Of a DNA stretch of 64,000 nucleotides, positions 1 through 8,009 are shown piece by piece. This DNA comes from Noviherbaspirillum suwonense (GTDB lineage: Bacteria > Pseudomonadota > Gammaproteobacteria > Burkholderiales > Burkholderiaceae_D), in assembly GCF_900182955.1 (NCBI RefSeq), contig NZ_FXUL01000006.1, forward strand, positions 124,001 to 188,000, given 5' to 3'. Below the pieces are notes generated by a model. The model had not been told where the DNA came from. It was given only the letters and a program-made list of their open reading frames with translations, and did no database searches. The number at the start of each line of letters is the position of its first letter. The first letter of the stretch is position 1. The translations under genes were made by a program, and so were the position numbers.

Positions 1-509
1 CCATCGCGAAATGCGCGGACATGAAGGGCCTGAAGATCAGGGTGCCCGATGTGGCCGCCTACCTGGCGATGCCGCGCGCCTGCGGCGCCAACACGGCGCC
101 GATCGCATTCGCCGAGGTTTACCTGGCGCTGCAGAACGGCACGGTCGAGGCGCAGGAAAATCCGCTGCCGACCATCGAGGCGAAGAAATTCTTCGAGGTG
201 CAGAAGTACATCATCCTGACCGGCCATATCGTCGACCACCTCAACACCGTGGTGTCGGGCAAGCAGTGGAAAGCCTTCACCGACAGCGAGAAGAAACTGT
301 TCACCGAGCTGGCGCAGGAAGCCGCGCAGAAGGCCGGCGCCGACATCGTCGCCAAGGAGGCCGAACTGGTGGACGTCTTCAAGAAGAAGGGCCTGAGCGT
401 GACCGACCCGGACCGGAACGACTTCCGCGACACCGTGCTGAAGAACGTGAAGTTCGAGGACTTCGGCTACCGCAAGGCGGACTGGGACCAGATCCAGAAG
501 ATCAACTGA
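1..509 (+). CDS. dctP: TRAP transporter solute-binding protein DctP, C-terminal part
   Basis: Partial gene: the reading frame is open from base 3 and the start lies left of the window, so about 168 C-terminal residues are visible. It is the periplasmic substrate-binding (DctP/TAXI-type P) component of a tripartite ATP-independent transporter. The visible part holds typical DctP C-terminal features, namely a conserved stretch around bases 80-260 (ending TGHIVDHL) and then the long amphipathic helices rich in K, A and E that close the fold. It is followed by dctQ and dctM on the same strand, which settles the identification. The substrate cannot be read from this fragment; the downstream dehydrogenase and hydrolase point to a sugar acid or a deoxy-sugar derivative. 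Confidence 0.85.
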   Translation, partial: IAKCADMKGLKIRVPDVAAYLAMPRACGANTAPIAFAEVYLALQNGTVEAQENPLPTIEAKKFFEVQKYIILTGHIVDHLNTVVSGKQWKAFTDSEKKLFTELAQEAAQKAGADIVAKEAELVDVFKKKGLSVTDPDRNDFRDTVLKNVKFEDFGYRKADWDQIQKIN

Positions 510-540
510 GTCAGCGGGATCGACCGAGCCGGCTCAGTCA

Positions 541-571
541 GCCTGGGCCAGCCGGGCCGGCTGGCCCAGGC
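541..571 (+). promoter_or_regulatory. strong RNA hairpin between dctP and dctQ
   Basis: Bases 541-555 and 557-571 are perfect reverse complements (15 bp, GCCTGGGCCAGCCGG arm) around a single central G. In RNA this gives a very stable stem, about 50 bases before the dctQ start. There is no T-run after it, so it is not a classic terminator. In transporter operons such hairpins often protect the abundant binding-protein mRNA from 3' decay; that role is inferred here. Confidence 0.6.
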
Positions 572-621
572 ATGCGCGGGCCGGGCGCCCGCGCCGCATC
601 CGACGAACCAAGGGACATACC

Positions 622-1260
622 ATGGAACCTATCGCGCAGCCTGCCGCAGAACGCGCCGGCGCTGGTGGCGCCGCCGATGACGGCGCCACCCAGCAGCATC
701 ATGCCGTCAGCGTCGAACAGCTGGCGCACAGCTTCGAGGAAGCCGACGAGCATCCGGCGGACCTGTCCGATGTCGTCATCGAGGACTGGCTGACGCTGGT
801 CCTGTTCTGGATCATGGCCGCGCTGGTGTTCACGCAATTCTTCACCCGCTATGCGCTCAACGATTCCTATGCGTGGACCGAGGAACTGGCGACCAACTGC
901 CTGATCGCAGTGGTCTTCATCGGCGCCGCCGCCTGCATACGCAAGGACCGGCACATACAGGTCGACATCCTGTACCGCTTCCTGCCCGCCGGCGCGGCGC
1001 GCGTGTTGTCGACGCTGGTGGACCTGGTCCGGGTCGGGGTGCTGGGCGTCATCGTCTGGCTGGGCTGGCAGTACATCGGCCTGGTCGGCGACGAGCCGAT
1101 GACCACGATCAACTGGCCCAAGAGCCTGGTCTACTGGCTGGCGCTGCTGGGATTCGCAATGATGCTGGTGCGCGCGGTGATGGTCGCGGTGCGCAACTGG
1201 CGGCAGGGTTACTCGGTGCTGGAGCGGCCCGAGGCCTACGACGGCACGGGAGCAGCATAA
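622..1260 (+). CDS. dctQ: TRAP transporter small permease DctQ
   Basis: This 212-residue inner-membrane protein is the small (Q) subunit of the TRAP transporter, which pairs with DctM to drive uptake with a sodium gradient. After a roughly 55-residue hydrophilic N-terminus come four hydrophobic segments (about residues 55-75, 90-110, 128-150, 168-190), the expected DctQ topology, including the conserved RYALNDSYAWTEE region after the first helix. The N-terminal extension is longer than usual. AAGGGA lies 7 bases before the ATG and supports this start. The stop codon overlaps the dctM start by one base, so the two permease genes are translationally coupled. Confidence 0.9.
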   Translation: MEPIAQPAAERAGAGGAADDGATQQHHAVSVEQLAHSFEEADEHPADLSDVVIEDWLTLVLFWIMAALVFTQFFTRYALNDSYAWTEELATNCLIAVVFIGAAACIRKDRHIQVDILYRFLPAGAARVLSTLVDLVRVGVLGVIVWLGWQYIGLVGDEPMTTINWPKSLVYWLALLGFAMMLVRAVMVAVRNWRQGYSVLERPEAYDGTGAA

Positions 1261-2666
1261 TGGGCATACTGATAGGCGGTTTCCTGGTGCTGATGCTGCT
1301 GGGCCTGCCGGTGGCGCTGGCGATGATTTGCGCATCGCTGCTGTACATCCTCGCGACCGGCTCGGTGCCGAACGTGATCGTGGCGCAGCGCATGATCGCC
1401 GGCGTCGAAAGCTTCCCGCTGCTGGCTGTGCCCTTCTTCATCCTGGCCGGCAACCTGATGAACATCGCCGGCATCACCGGTCGCATCTATAACTTCGCGG
1501 TCGCGCTGGTGGGATGGATGCGCGGCGGCCTGGGCCAGGTCAACATCATCGGCTCGGTCATTTTTTCCGGCATGTCGGGCACCGCCATCGCCGACGCGGC
1601 AGGGCTGGGCACCATCGAGATCAAGGCGATGCGCGACCATGGCTACAGCGCGGAATTCTCGGTGGGCGTGACCGCCGCTTCGGCGACGCTGGGCCCGATC
1701 ATTCCGCCGTCGCTGCCCTTCGTGATCTACGGCATGATGGCCAACGTGTCGATCGGCTCGCTGTTCCTCGGCGGCGTCGTGCCCGGCATCGTGATGACGC
1801 TGCTGATGATGGCCACCGTCGCCTTCATCGCCCGCCGCAACAACTGGGGCGGCGACGCGCTGTTCTCCTGGAAGAAGCTCGGCAGCGCCAGCACCGAGAT
1901 CGCGGTCGTGCTGGCGTTCCCGCTGGTGACCTGGCTGCTGACCCGCGCCGGCGTGTCGGTCAACACCGCCGTCGGCTGCACGCTGGTGGTGCTGCTGCTG
2001 GCGGACTGGTACTTCGACTTCTCGGCGGTGATGGCGCTGATGGCGCCGGTGATCCTGATCGGCGGCATGACGCTGGGCTGGTTCACGCCGACCGAAGCGG
2101 CAATGGCGGCAGTGATCTGGGCGCTTTTCCTCGGGCTGGTGCGCTACCGTTCGATGACATTGAAGACGCTGGTGCGCGCCACGGTGGACACGATAGAGAC
2201 CACCGCCAGCGTGCTGTTCATCGTGACCGCCGCGTCCATCTTCGCCTGGCTGCTGACGGTAAGCCAGGCGGCGCAGCTGATGACCGACGCGATCCTCGGC
2301 TTCACGCAGAACAAGTGGATGTTCCTGCTGCTGGCCAATGTGCTGATCCTGGTGGTCGGCTGCTTCATCGACACGATCGCGGCCATCACCATCCTGGTGC
2401 CGATCCTGCTGCCCATCGTGCTCAAGCTGGGCATCGACCCGATCCACTTCGGCCTGATCATGACGCTCAACCTGATGATAGGGCTGCTGCATCCGCCGCT
2501 GGGCATGGTGCTGTTCGTGCTGGCGCGGGTCGCGCGGCTGTCGGTCGAGCGCACCACGATGGCGATCCTGCCGTGGCTGGTCCCGCTGTTCGCCGCGCTG
2601 ATCGCCATCACCTACATCCCGGAAATCACGCTGTGGCTGCCGCGTCTGGTCGCGGCCGGCAAGTAG
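1260..2666 (+). CDS. dctM: TRAP transporter large permease DctM
   Basis: This 468-residue protein with about 12 membrane segments is the large (M) subunit, which forms the transport path. It shows the family's hallmark motifs: MSGTAIADAAGLG near residue 105 and LGPIIPPSLPFVIYG near residue 145. The last third carries the paired repeat (GCFIDTIAAITILVPILLP; LHPPLGMVLFV). The start was placed at the ATG inside the dctQ stop (TAATG), because the longer open frame to the left only reads through dctQ out of frame. It is the third gene of the dctPQM operon and is followed 49 bases later by the SDR gene on the same strand. Confidence 0.93.
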   Translation: MGILIGGFLVLMLLGLPVALAMICASLLYILATGSVPNVIVAQRMIAGVESFPLLAVPFFILAGNLMNIAGITGRIYNFAVALVGWMRGGLGQVNIIGSVIFSGMSGTAIADAAGLGTIEIKAMRDHGYSAEFSVGVTAASATLGPIIPPSLPFVIYGMMANVSIGSLFLGGVVPGIVMTLLMMATVAFIARRNNWGGDALFSWKKLGSASTEIAVVLAFPLVTWLLTRAGVSVNTAVGCTLVVLLLADWYFDFSAVMALMAPVILIGGMTLGWFTPTEAAMAAVIWALFLGLVRYRSMTLKTLVRATVDTIETTASVLFIVTAASIFAWLLTVSQAAQLMTDAILGFTQNKWMFLLLANVLILVVGCFIDTIAAITILVPILLPIVLKLGIDPIHFGLIMTLNLMIGLLHPPLGMVLFVLARVARLSVERTTMAILPWLVPLFAALIAITYIPEITLWLPRLVAAGK

Positions 2667-2715
2667 ATCGACCGGCACCGAACCGCTTACTCCCCAACAC
2701 TGGAAAGGAAACCCG

Positions 2716-3471
2716 ATGACACAACGCCTGGCCAACAAATTGGCGCTCGTGACCGCAGCCGGACAGGGCATAGGCCGCGCCACCGCCGAGGCTTACGCGC
2801 GCGAAGGCGCGCGCGTGATCGCCACCGACATCAATGAAGCGCTGCTGGCGACGCTGTCGCTGTCCGACGGCTGCGTCGTGCGGCGTCTCGACGTCACCGA
2901 CGCCGCCGCCATCACCGCGCTGGCCGATGAATTCGGCGGCGTCGACATCCTGTTCAATTGCGCCGGCTATGTCGACGGCGGCACCATACTCGACTGCGAC
3001 GACCGGGCCTGGGACTTTTCCTTCGACCTGAACGTGCGCGCGATGTACCGGATGATGCGCGCCTTCCTGCCCGGCATGCTGGCGCGCGGCGGCGGCTCCA
3101 TCATCAACATGGCCTCGGTCGCCAGCAGCATCAAGGGCGCGCCCAACCGTTTCGTCTACGGCGCCAGCAAGGCCGCCGTGATCGGCATGACCAAGTCGGT
3201 CGCGGCCGACTTCGTGGCCCGGAACGTGCGCTGCAATGCGATCTGCCCGGGCACGATAGAATCGCCGTCGCTGCGCGACCGGATCGCCGCGCAGGCCAGC
3301 AGCAGCGGCAAGCAGGCGGCGGAGGTCGAAGCGATGTTCGTCGCCCGCCAGCCGCTCGGGCGGCTCGGGCGGCCCGAGGAAATCGCGGCGCTGGCGGTGT
3401 ATCTGGCGTCCGACGAGTCCGCATTCACCACCGGCACCACGCAGATCATCGATGGCGGCTGGTCCAACTGA
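2716..3471 (+). CDS. SDR dehydrogenase, 2-keto-3-deoxy-L-fuconate dehydrogenase-like
   Basis: A 251-residue classical short-chain dehydrogenase. The NAD-binding glycine motif TAAGQGIG is at residues 13-20, NCAG at 81-84, and the catalytic Ser-Tyr-Lys set at about S134, Y148 and K152 (YGASK). The overall wording of the sequence (ATDINE, DWD/AWDFS, LNVRAMY, NMASVASS, YLASDESA, IIDGGWS) closely recalls the DHRS6/2-keto-3-deoxy-L-fuconate dehydrogenase branch. The next gene encodes an FAH-family hydrolase and the preceding genes a TRAP importer. This matches the non-phosphorylative pathway in which the 2,4-diketo-3-deoxy acid is formed and then cleaved. The exact substrate (fuconate, rhamnonate or another sugar acid) is inferred. 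RBS GGAAAGGAA precedes the ATG. Confidence 0.8.
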   Translation: MTQRLANKLALVTAAGQGIGRATAEAYAREGARVIATDINEALLATLSLSDGCVVRRLDVTDAAAITALADEFGGVDILFNCAGYVDGGTILDCDDRAWDFSFDLNVRAMYRMMRAFLPGMLARGGGSIINMASVASSIKGAPNRFVYGASKAAVIGMTKSVAADFVARNVRCNAICPGTIESPSLRDRIAAQASSSGKQAAEVEAMFVARQPLGRLGRPEEIAALAVYLASDESAFTTGTTQIIDGGWSN

Positions 3472-3501
3472 CGTCAGACAAACAGCAACAGGAGCGTGAA
3501 C

Positions 3502-4368
3502 ATGAAATTGATGCGTTATGGCCCGAAGGGCAATGAGAAACCGGCGCTGGTCGACAGCCAGGGCAGGGTCCGCGACCTGTCGGGGTTGACCCCGGACATC
3601 CATGCGGCAATGCTTGCGCCGGAGGGCTTGCGCACGCTGGCGGAGGTGGACGTGGATTCGCTGCCGGTGGTGGCCAACCCGGGCCGCATCGCACCGCCGT
3701 ATTCCGGCATGGGCAAGTTCATCTGCGTCGGCCTCAATTACGCCGACCATGCGGCCGAGTCCGGCATGCCGGTGCCGGCCGAGCCGGTGCTGTTTACTAA
3801 GGCGACCAGCGCGCTGGTCGGCTGCAACGACGCGGTGGTGCTGCCGCAGGACTCGGCCAAGGGCGACTGGGAAGTCGAACTCGGCGTGGTCATCGGCGCG
3901 ACCGCGCGCTATGTGTCGGAAGCCGACGCACTGAAACACGTGGCCGGCTACTGCGTGGTCAACGATATCTCGGAACGCGAATACCAGCTCGAGCGCGGCG
4001 GCACCTGGGACAAGGGCAAGGGCTGCGACACCTTCGGCCCGGTCGGCCCGTGGCTGGTGACGGCCGATGAAATCGCCGACCCGCAGAACCTCGACATGTG
4101 GCTGGAGGTCAACGGCCAGCGCTTCCAGAACGGCAGCACCCGCACCATGGTCTTCGGCGTCGCGCAGCTGGTCAGCTACATCAGCCGCTTCATGACCCTG
4201 TACCCCGGCGACCTGATCAGCACCGGCACGCCGCCGGGCGTGGGCATGGGCCACAAGCCGTCGCCGGTTTACCTGAAACCGGGCGACGTCATGCGCCTGA
4301 GCATCGCCGGGCTCGGCGAGCAGACGCAGAAGGTCCATGCATGGGACCCTGCGCTGATCGACGGCTGA
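3502..4368 (+). CDS. fumarylacetoacetate hydrolase family, probable 2,4-diketo-3-deoxy sugar acid hydrolase
   Basis: A 288-residue FAH-superfamily enzyme. The metal-binding acidic triad is visible as GDWEVELGVV (two Glu, about residues 117-119) and VVNDISERE (Asp, about 155), together with KATSAL and the C-terminal STGTPPGVGMG loop. Such enzymes hydrolyse C-C bonds of 2,4-diketo acids; next to the SDR dehydrogenase the likely reaction is release of pyruvate and a hydroxy acid from a 2,4-diketo-3-deoxy sugar acid. The ATG at 3502 has GGAG 7 bases upstream; a GTG two codons earlier is possible but badly placed relative to that site. It lies 30 bases after the SDR gene, so it is probably in the same operon. 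Confidence 0.82.
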   Translation: MKLMRYGPKGNEKPALVDSQGRVRDLSGLTPDIHAAMLAPEGLRTLAEVDVDSLPVVANPGRIAPPYSGMGKFICVGLNYADHAAESGMPVPAEPVLFTKATSALVGCNDAVVLPQDSAKGDWEVELGVVIGATARYVSEADALKHVAGYCVVNDISEREYQLERGGTWDKGKGCDTFGPVGPWLVTADEIADPQNLDMWLEVNGQRFQNGSTRTMVFGVAQLVSYISRFMTLYPGDLISTGTPPGVGMGHKPSPVYLKPGDVMRLSIAGLGEQTQKVHAWDPALIDG

Positions 4369-4415
4369 GGCAGTGAGAAGTCGCGCCGCCGGCATTCGCC
4401 TGGCGGCGCTTTACC

Positions 4416-5336
4416 TCATCGGCCATTCCTTGCGCGCCAGTCCGCCAGCGCCGCCAGCGCATCGGGCAGCGTGGGCAGCACCCTGATGCCTGCCTGCGCG
4501 GCCAGCCTGCCCACGCTGCTGCCGCCGGCCCACAGCTCGGTGGCCTCGGGCAGCATCGTTCGCAATTGCGCCAGTTGCGGCGCGATCTGGCGCGACGGGT
4601 AGGCGCCCGAAAAGGACAGCGCCACCACGTCCGCCTCCTGCGAGCGGGCAGCCATCGCAATGTCGAACAGCGGCGTCTGCGTGCCCAGCGACACGCAGGT
4701 CGCGCCTTCCAGCGCAAGCAGCGCCTCCGCCATCAGCAGGCCCAGGCCATGCTGTTCTTCCGTCAGCGTCGTCATCAGCACATGCGGGCTGCCCGAGCGC
4801 GCGGACAGCGTGGAAATGGCCTGGCGCAGCAGCGCCTGGACCTGCTCCGTGTAAAGGTGCTCCTCGAAGATCTCGAATTCGCCGTTCATCCACGCGGCGC
4901 CCACCGCCTCGTTGAGCGCGACCAGGCTGTGCACGATGAAATCCTGCAGCCCCTGCCGCAACATCGCCTGGCTCAGCGCCGAACGCAGCTGCGGCACATC
5001 GTGGGACTTCACCAGCGCCAGGAACTGCCGGACCATCGCGTCGTCCGCGGATCTGGGAAGCGCCGGCGCGGCAATGGGCGCGCAGAGCGCCTGCAGGTCT
5101 TCCTCGCTGGCAGCCATCAGCCGGCCGGGCCGGTGGCCCTGGTCCATCAGGCGCTTGATCAGCCGCAGCCTGTCGACCTGCTCAGCCGGGTACAGCCGCT
5201 CGCCGTTGGCGTCCCGCGTGGGCTGCGGAAAGCCATAACGCCGCTCCCAGACGCGCAGCGTGTCCTTCCCCAGCCCGGTCTCGCGTTCCGTCGCGCTGAT
5301 GCCCAGCGCTGGGCGTGGTGGCGGTGAAAAACTCAT
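4416..5336 (-). CDS. CarH/LitR-like cobalamin-binding MerR regulator
   Basis: A 306-residue light-sensing repressor candidate. Residues about 12-80 are a MerR winged helix (GLGKDTLRVWERRYGFPQP, then NGERLYP). Residues about 95-180 form the helical cap of the B12-binding fold and 185-300 its Rossmann-like part. The CarH signature W-x9-EH is exact (W149, E159, H160), and the lower cobalt ligand is H196 in HxxG, 47 residues after the Trp, as expected. SLGTQTPLFD and LWAGGSS match later parts of the cobalamin pocket. In CarH, adenosylcobalamin binding gives a DNA-bound tetramer that light breaks apart; that behaviour is inferred here. It is divergent from an FAD oxidoreductase, with operator-like palindromes in between. 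Confidence 0.85.
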   Translation of the reverse strand: MSFSPPPRPALGISATERETGLGKDTLRVWERRYGFPQPTRDANGERLYPAEQVDRLRLIKRLMDQGHRPGRLMAASEEDLQALCAPIAAPALPRSADDAMVRQFLALVKSHDVPQLRSALSQAMLRQGLQDFIVHSLVALNEAVGAAWMNGEFEIFEEHLYTEQVQALLRQAISTLSARSGSPHVLMTTLTEEQHGLGLLMAEALLALEGATCVSLGTQTPLFDIAMAARSQEADVVALSFSGAYPSRQIAPQLAQLRTMLPEATELWAGGSSVGRLAAQAGIRVLPTLPDALAALADWRARNGR

Positions 5337-5338
5337 TT

Positions 5339-5413
5339 TGTCCTAGACATTTCGTTGACAGGGGATAGGCGTTTGTCTATATTAGCCAGCGGCAATTTGT
5401 TTGTCCATGACAA
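5339..5413 (+). promoter_or_regulatory. paired TGTC-N3-GACA palindromes, probable CarH-type operator
   Basis: TGTC-CTA-GACA lies at 5339-5349 and TGTC-CAT-GACA at 5402-5412 (extended to TTGTC/GACAA). The two copies start 63 bases apart, which is six helical turns, and flank the promoter at 5355-5383. That promoter itself begins with GACA and has TGTC at 5374-5377. TGT/ACA elements are typical of CarA/CarH/LitR operators, and the regulator gene starts two bases to the left. Binding is inferred. Confidence 0.6.
5355..5383 (+). promoter_or_regulatory. near-consensus sigma-70 promoter for the FAD oxidoreductase gene
   Basis: TTGACA (5355-5360), a 17-base spacer and TATATT (5378-5383), reading rightward. 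The expected transcript start is near 5390, giving a leader of about 200 bases before the ATG at 5597. It sits between the two TGTC-N3-GACA palindromes, so repression by the divergent MerR protein is likely. Confidence 0.7.
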
Positions 5414-5447
5414 GCAGGCGCCTCGTCGATGCATCGAACGTCATTCA

Positions 5448-5466
5448 GCCTATCCCGGGGATAGGC
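5448..5466. repeat. perfect 9-1-9 palindrome in the leader of the FAD gene
   Basis: GCCTATCCC and GGGATAGGC flank a single G. The right half (GGGATAGGC) also occurs alone at 5362-5370 inside the promoter spacer. The shared half-site suggests a second protein-binding site or an RNA hairpin in the leader. Confidence 0.5.
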
Positions 5467-5596
5467 AGGCAGAACGGTTGCAACGAAGGACGCCATTTGG
5501 CGCCGGAAGCAAGCATGCAATACCAGGCGGCAGGCGTTTCGTCCTGGACAAAAAGGCATGCCACCCCGGCAGCCTGCAATGAGTAATGGAGCAAGA

Positions 5597-6961
5597 ATGC
5601 ACCGCCAGGCCCCCGATTCAAGCCCGTCCGCCGGGAAGCCTGAAGGCAGGCGCATCGCCGTGGTCGGCGCCGGCATCGCCGGGCTTGCCAGCGCGTGGCT
5701 GCTGTCCAGCCGCCACGACGTAACCTTGTATGAAGCCAGCGACTACCTCGGCGGACAGGCAAGGACCGTCGACGCCAGCCTCGACGGCATCAGCCATCCG
5801 ATCGACACAGGCTTCCTGGCCTTCAACCAGCCCGACCATCCCAACTTCACCGCCTTGCTCGACCATCTCGGCGTCGAAAGCACGGGCACCGGCATGTCGA
5901 TCTCGTTCAGTCTCGGCCAGCCCGGGCTGGAGTGGGCCGGCAGCAGCCCCGCGACCGTGTTCGGGCAGAAGCGCAAGCTGCTGCGCCCGCGGTTCTGGCG
6001 CGTGCTGGCCGACCTGTCGCGGTTCAACCGGCAGAGCGTGGCCTGGCTCGCGGCCCATCCGCATGACAATCTCAGCCTGCGCGATTTCCTGCAGGCGGGC
6101 GGCTATTCCGACGCCTTCGCCGCCTGGTGCCTGATGCCGATGGGCGCGGCGGTCTGGCCATGTGCATCCGGCCAGGTGCTCGACTATCCGCTGGCGAGCT
6201 TCGTGCGTTTCTGCCGCAACCATGGCCTGATGCAGGCCTTTGGCCGGCCGGCGTGGCGCGCCGTCGCCGGCGGCGGCCGCGAATGCGTGCGCAAGCTTGC
6301 GGCCGGCGTCGGCCGGATCAGGCTGGCGTGCCCGGTGCGGCATGTGCACCGGGCTGCTTTCGGCGCGCTGGTGGAAACCGCGGATGACTGCCGGCGGTAC
6401 GACGACGTGGTGCTTGCCTGCCACAGCGAACAGGCGCTGGCCCTGCTGGGCAGGGGCGCAACCGGCGACGAGCGCCGGCTGCTGCAGGCCATCCGCTACG
6501 AAGCCAGCCGCGCCGTGCTGCACACCGACACGTCGCTGCTGCCGCGCAATCCCGCGCTATGGTCGACGTGGAATTACCGGGCGGCCAGCGACGGGCCGGG
6601 CGACGCGCCATACGGGATGTCCTGCCTGATCAACCACCTGCAGCCGCTGCCATGCGAAACGCCGGCCATCGTCAGCATGGCCCCGGCCCGCGCGCCGGCG
6701 CCGGGGTCCGTTATCGCGGAATTCGACTATGCACACCCGCTGTTCGACGGCGCCGCCGTGGCCGCGCAGCGCGAGCTGGCCGGGCGGGTAGGGCATGACG
6801 GCATATGGCTGTGCGGCGCCTGGAACGGCCACGGTTTTCATGAAGACAGCCTGAAGTCCGCGCTGCGGCTTGCCAACGCAATGGGCTGCCATGCGCCGTG
6901 GCAGCCGGCCGCCGCCGCCGAAGTGATCGGACGCGGTGCGCCGCTTCCGCATGCGGCATGA
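5597..6961 (+). CDS. FAD-dependent amine-oxidase-type oxidoreductase (COG2907-like)
   Basis: A 454-residue flavoprotein. The dinucleotide-binding motif VVGAGIAGLASAWLLS is at about residues 24-40, followed by the acidic strand end LYEAS and the GGQARTVD motif of the flavin amine oxidase family; GIWLCGAWNGHGFHEDSLKSA near the C-terminus contacts FAD. In many proteobacteria this predicted NAD/FAD-binding protein clusters with a LitR-type regulator, a DUF1365 protein and a cyclopropane fatty acid synthase. Only the regulator is present here, so the substrate remains open (lipid or carotenoid-like substrates are plausible). The ATG at 5597 has TGGAG five bases upstream; in-frame starts at 5558 and 5579 lack such a site. 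Confidence 0.8.
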   Translation: MHRQAPDSSPSAGKPEGRRIAVVGAGIAGLASAWLLSSRHDVTLYEASDYLGGQARTVDASLDGISHPIDTGFLAFNQPDHPNFTALLDHLGVESTGTGMSISFSLGQPGLEWAGSSPATVFGQKRKLLRPRFWRVLADLSRFNRQSVAWLAAHPHDNLSLRDFLQAGGYSDAFAAWCLMPMGAAVWPCASGQVLDYPLASFVRFCRNHGLMQAFGRPAWRAVAGGGRECVRKLAAGVGRIRLACPVRHVHRAAFGALVETADDCRRYDDVVLACHSEQALALLGRGATGDERRLLQAIRYEASRAVLHTDTSLLPRNPALWSTWNYRAASDGPGDAPYGMSCLINHLQPLPCETPAIVSMAPARAPAPGSVIAEFDYAHPLFDGAAVAAQRELAGRVGHDGIWLCGAWNGHGFHEDSLKSALRLANAMGCHAPWQPAAAAEVIGRGAPLPHAA

Positions 6962-7007
6962 ACCGCGGAACTGCATGGCTGCCGCCGGCTTGAGCCCGGC
7001 CGCGCCA

Positions 7008-7748
7008 TCAGCGCCGCGGCTGGCCGGGCTGATCGGGTTCCTCGGGCAGGCCCAGCACCGCTCCCGATGTCGGCTCGCACCATACCAGGTGGTCATGCAC
7101 CGCCTTCACGCCCGGCATGTTGCGGGCGGCGACGCATAGCGCTTCCCGTTCGCGTTCGTCGAGGATGGTGCCATACAGGTGAACCTCGCCGTCGCGCACC
7201 GCGATGTCGAGCAGCGAGCGCGGCGCCCACTCGGTCGACGCCAGTTCCTGCACCAGGCGCTCGCGGATCTCGTCGTCCGACTTGCTTGCGGCCGGCAGCC
7301 CGGACGCCGCAAGCGCCAGCGCGCGCAGCAGGTTGGCGCGGCTGATGATGCCGACGAGCCGTCCATCCTGCAGCACCGGCAGCCGCTTGACGTGATGGCG
7401 CTCCATCTGCAGCACCACTTCCTGGATCGGCGTATCGGGCGCGACCGCATGCAGTTCATCGCTCATCACGTCGGCGACGAGCCGCCCGTGGGTGTGCGTG
7501 TATTCGTCGGCCAGCTTGCCGGGCCCCAGCAGGAAGCTCAGCCACCGCGGACGCGTGCGCCCGGTGCCGAGTTCGGCGCGGCGCAGCAGGTCGCCCTCGC
7601 TGAGCATGCCGACTGGCGCACCGTCTTCGTCGACCACCGGCAGGCCGCTGACGCCATGGTCGAGCATGGCGGCAATCGCATCCTGCAGCTTGCTGTCGCG
7701 GCGCACGGTGAACACGCGCCTGGTCATGATTTCCTGTGCCTTCACCAT
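7008..7748 (-). CDS. CBS-domain pair with C-terminal BON domain
   Basis: A 246-residue soluble protein. Two CBS motifs (about residues 8-65 and 95-150: GVSGLPVVDEDGAPVGMLSE; HVKRLPVLQDGRLVGIIS) form a Bateman module that usually senses adenine nucleotides. A BON domain (about 165-235: LLDIAVRDGEVHLYGTI) follows. The combination is common in environmental proteobacteria and is usually described as stress-related; the direct partner is unknown. GGGAG lies just before the ATG at 7748. A longer version starting at 7796 (262 residues) is possible but has no ribosome-binding site. It is divergent from the lipoprotein gene at 8010. Confidence 0.8.
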   Translation of the reverse strand: MVKAQEIMTRRVFTVRRDSKLQDAIAAMLDHGVSGLPVVDEDGAPVGMLSEGDLLRRAELGTGRTRPRWLSFLLGPGKLADEYTHTHGRLVADVMSDELHAVAPDTPIQEVVLQMERHHVKRLPVLQDGRLVGIISRANLLRALALAASGLPAASKSDDEIRERLVQELASTEWAPRSLLDIAVRDGEVHLYGTILDEREREALCVAARNMPGVKAVHDHLVWCEPTSGAVLGLPEEPDQPGQPRR

Positions 7749-8009
7749 CTTCTCCCGGGATTTCTGCGGCGTCCGTGATGACGCCTGTCCGTCCATCGTA
7801 GGTCGTCGTCTATGCCGCCGGTGGAAGCTGGATCAAAAAATGCCGCAATCGGCGATGGCGCACTCGCGGCGCGGACGCCGGTGTCCCGGCGCGAACGGCC
7901 TCGCCGGGAACTTCTTTGCCAATTCGGGCATTCAGTACGGTCCGATTCCGGATGCAGCCAGCGAGCCTGGCCGTCGGCGGGCGTCGCCACCTACCTCCTG
8001 GAGGAGTCC

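Noticed and set aside
7812-8009. 66-codon N-terminal extension of the large lipoprotein
   Set aside because: A strong GGAGGAG precedes the ATG at 8010, and only that start gives a signal peptide with a lipobox at the N-terminus.
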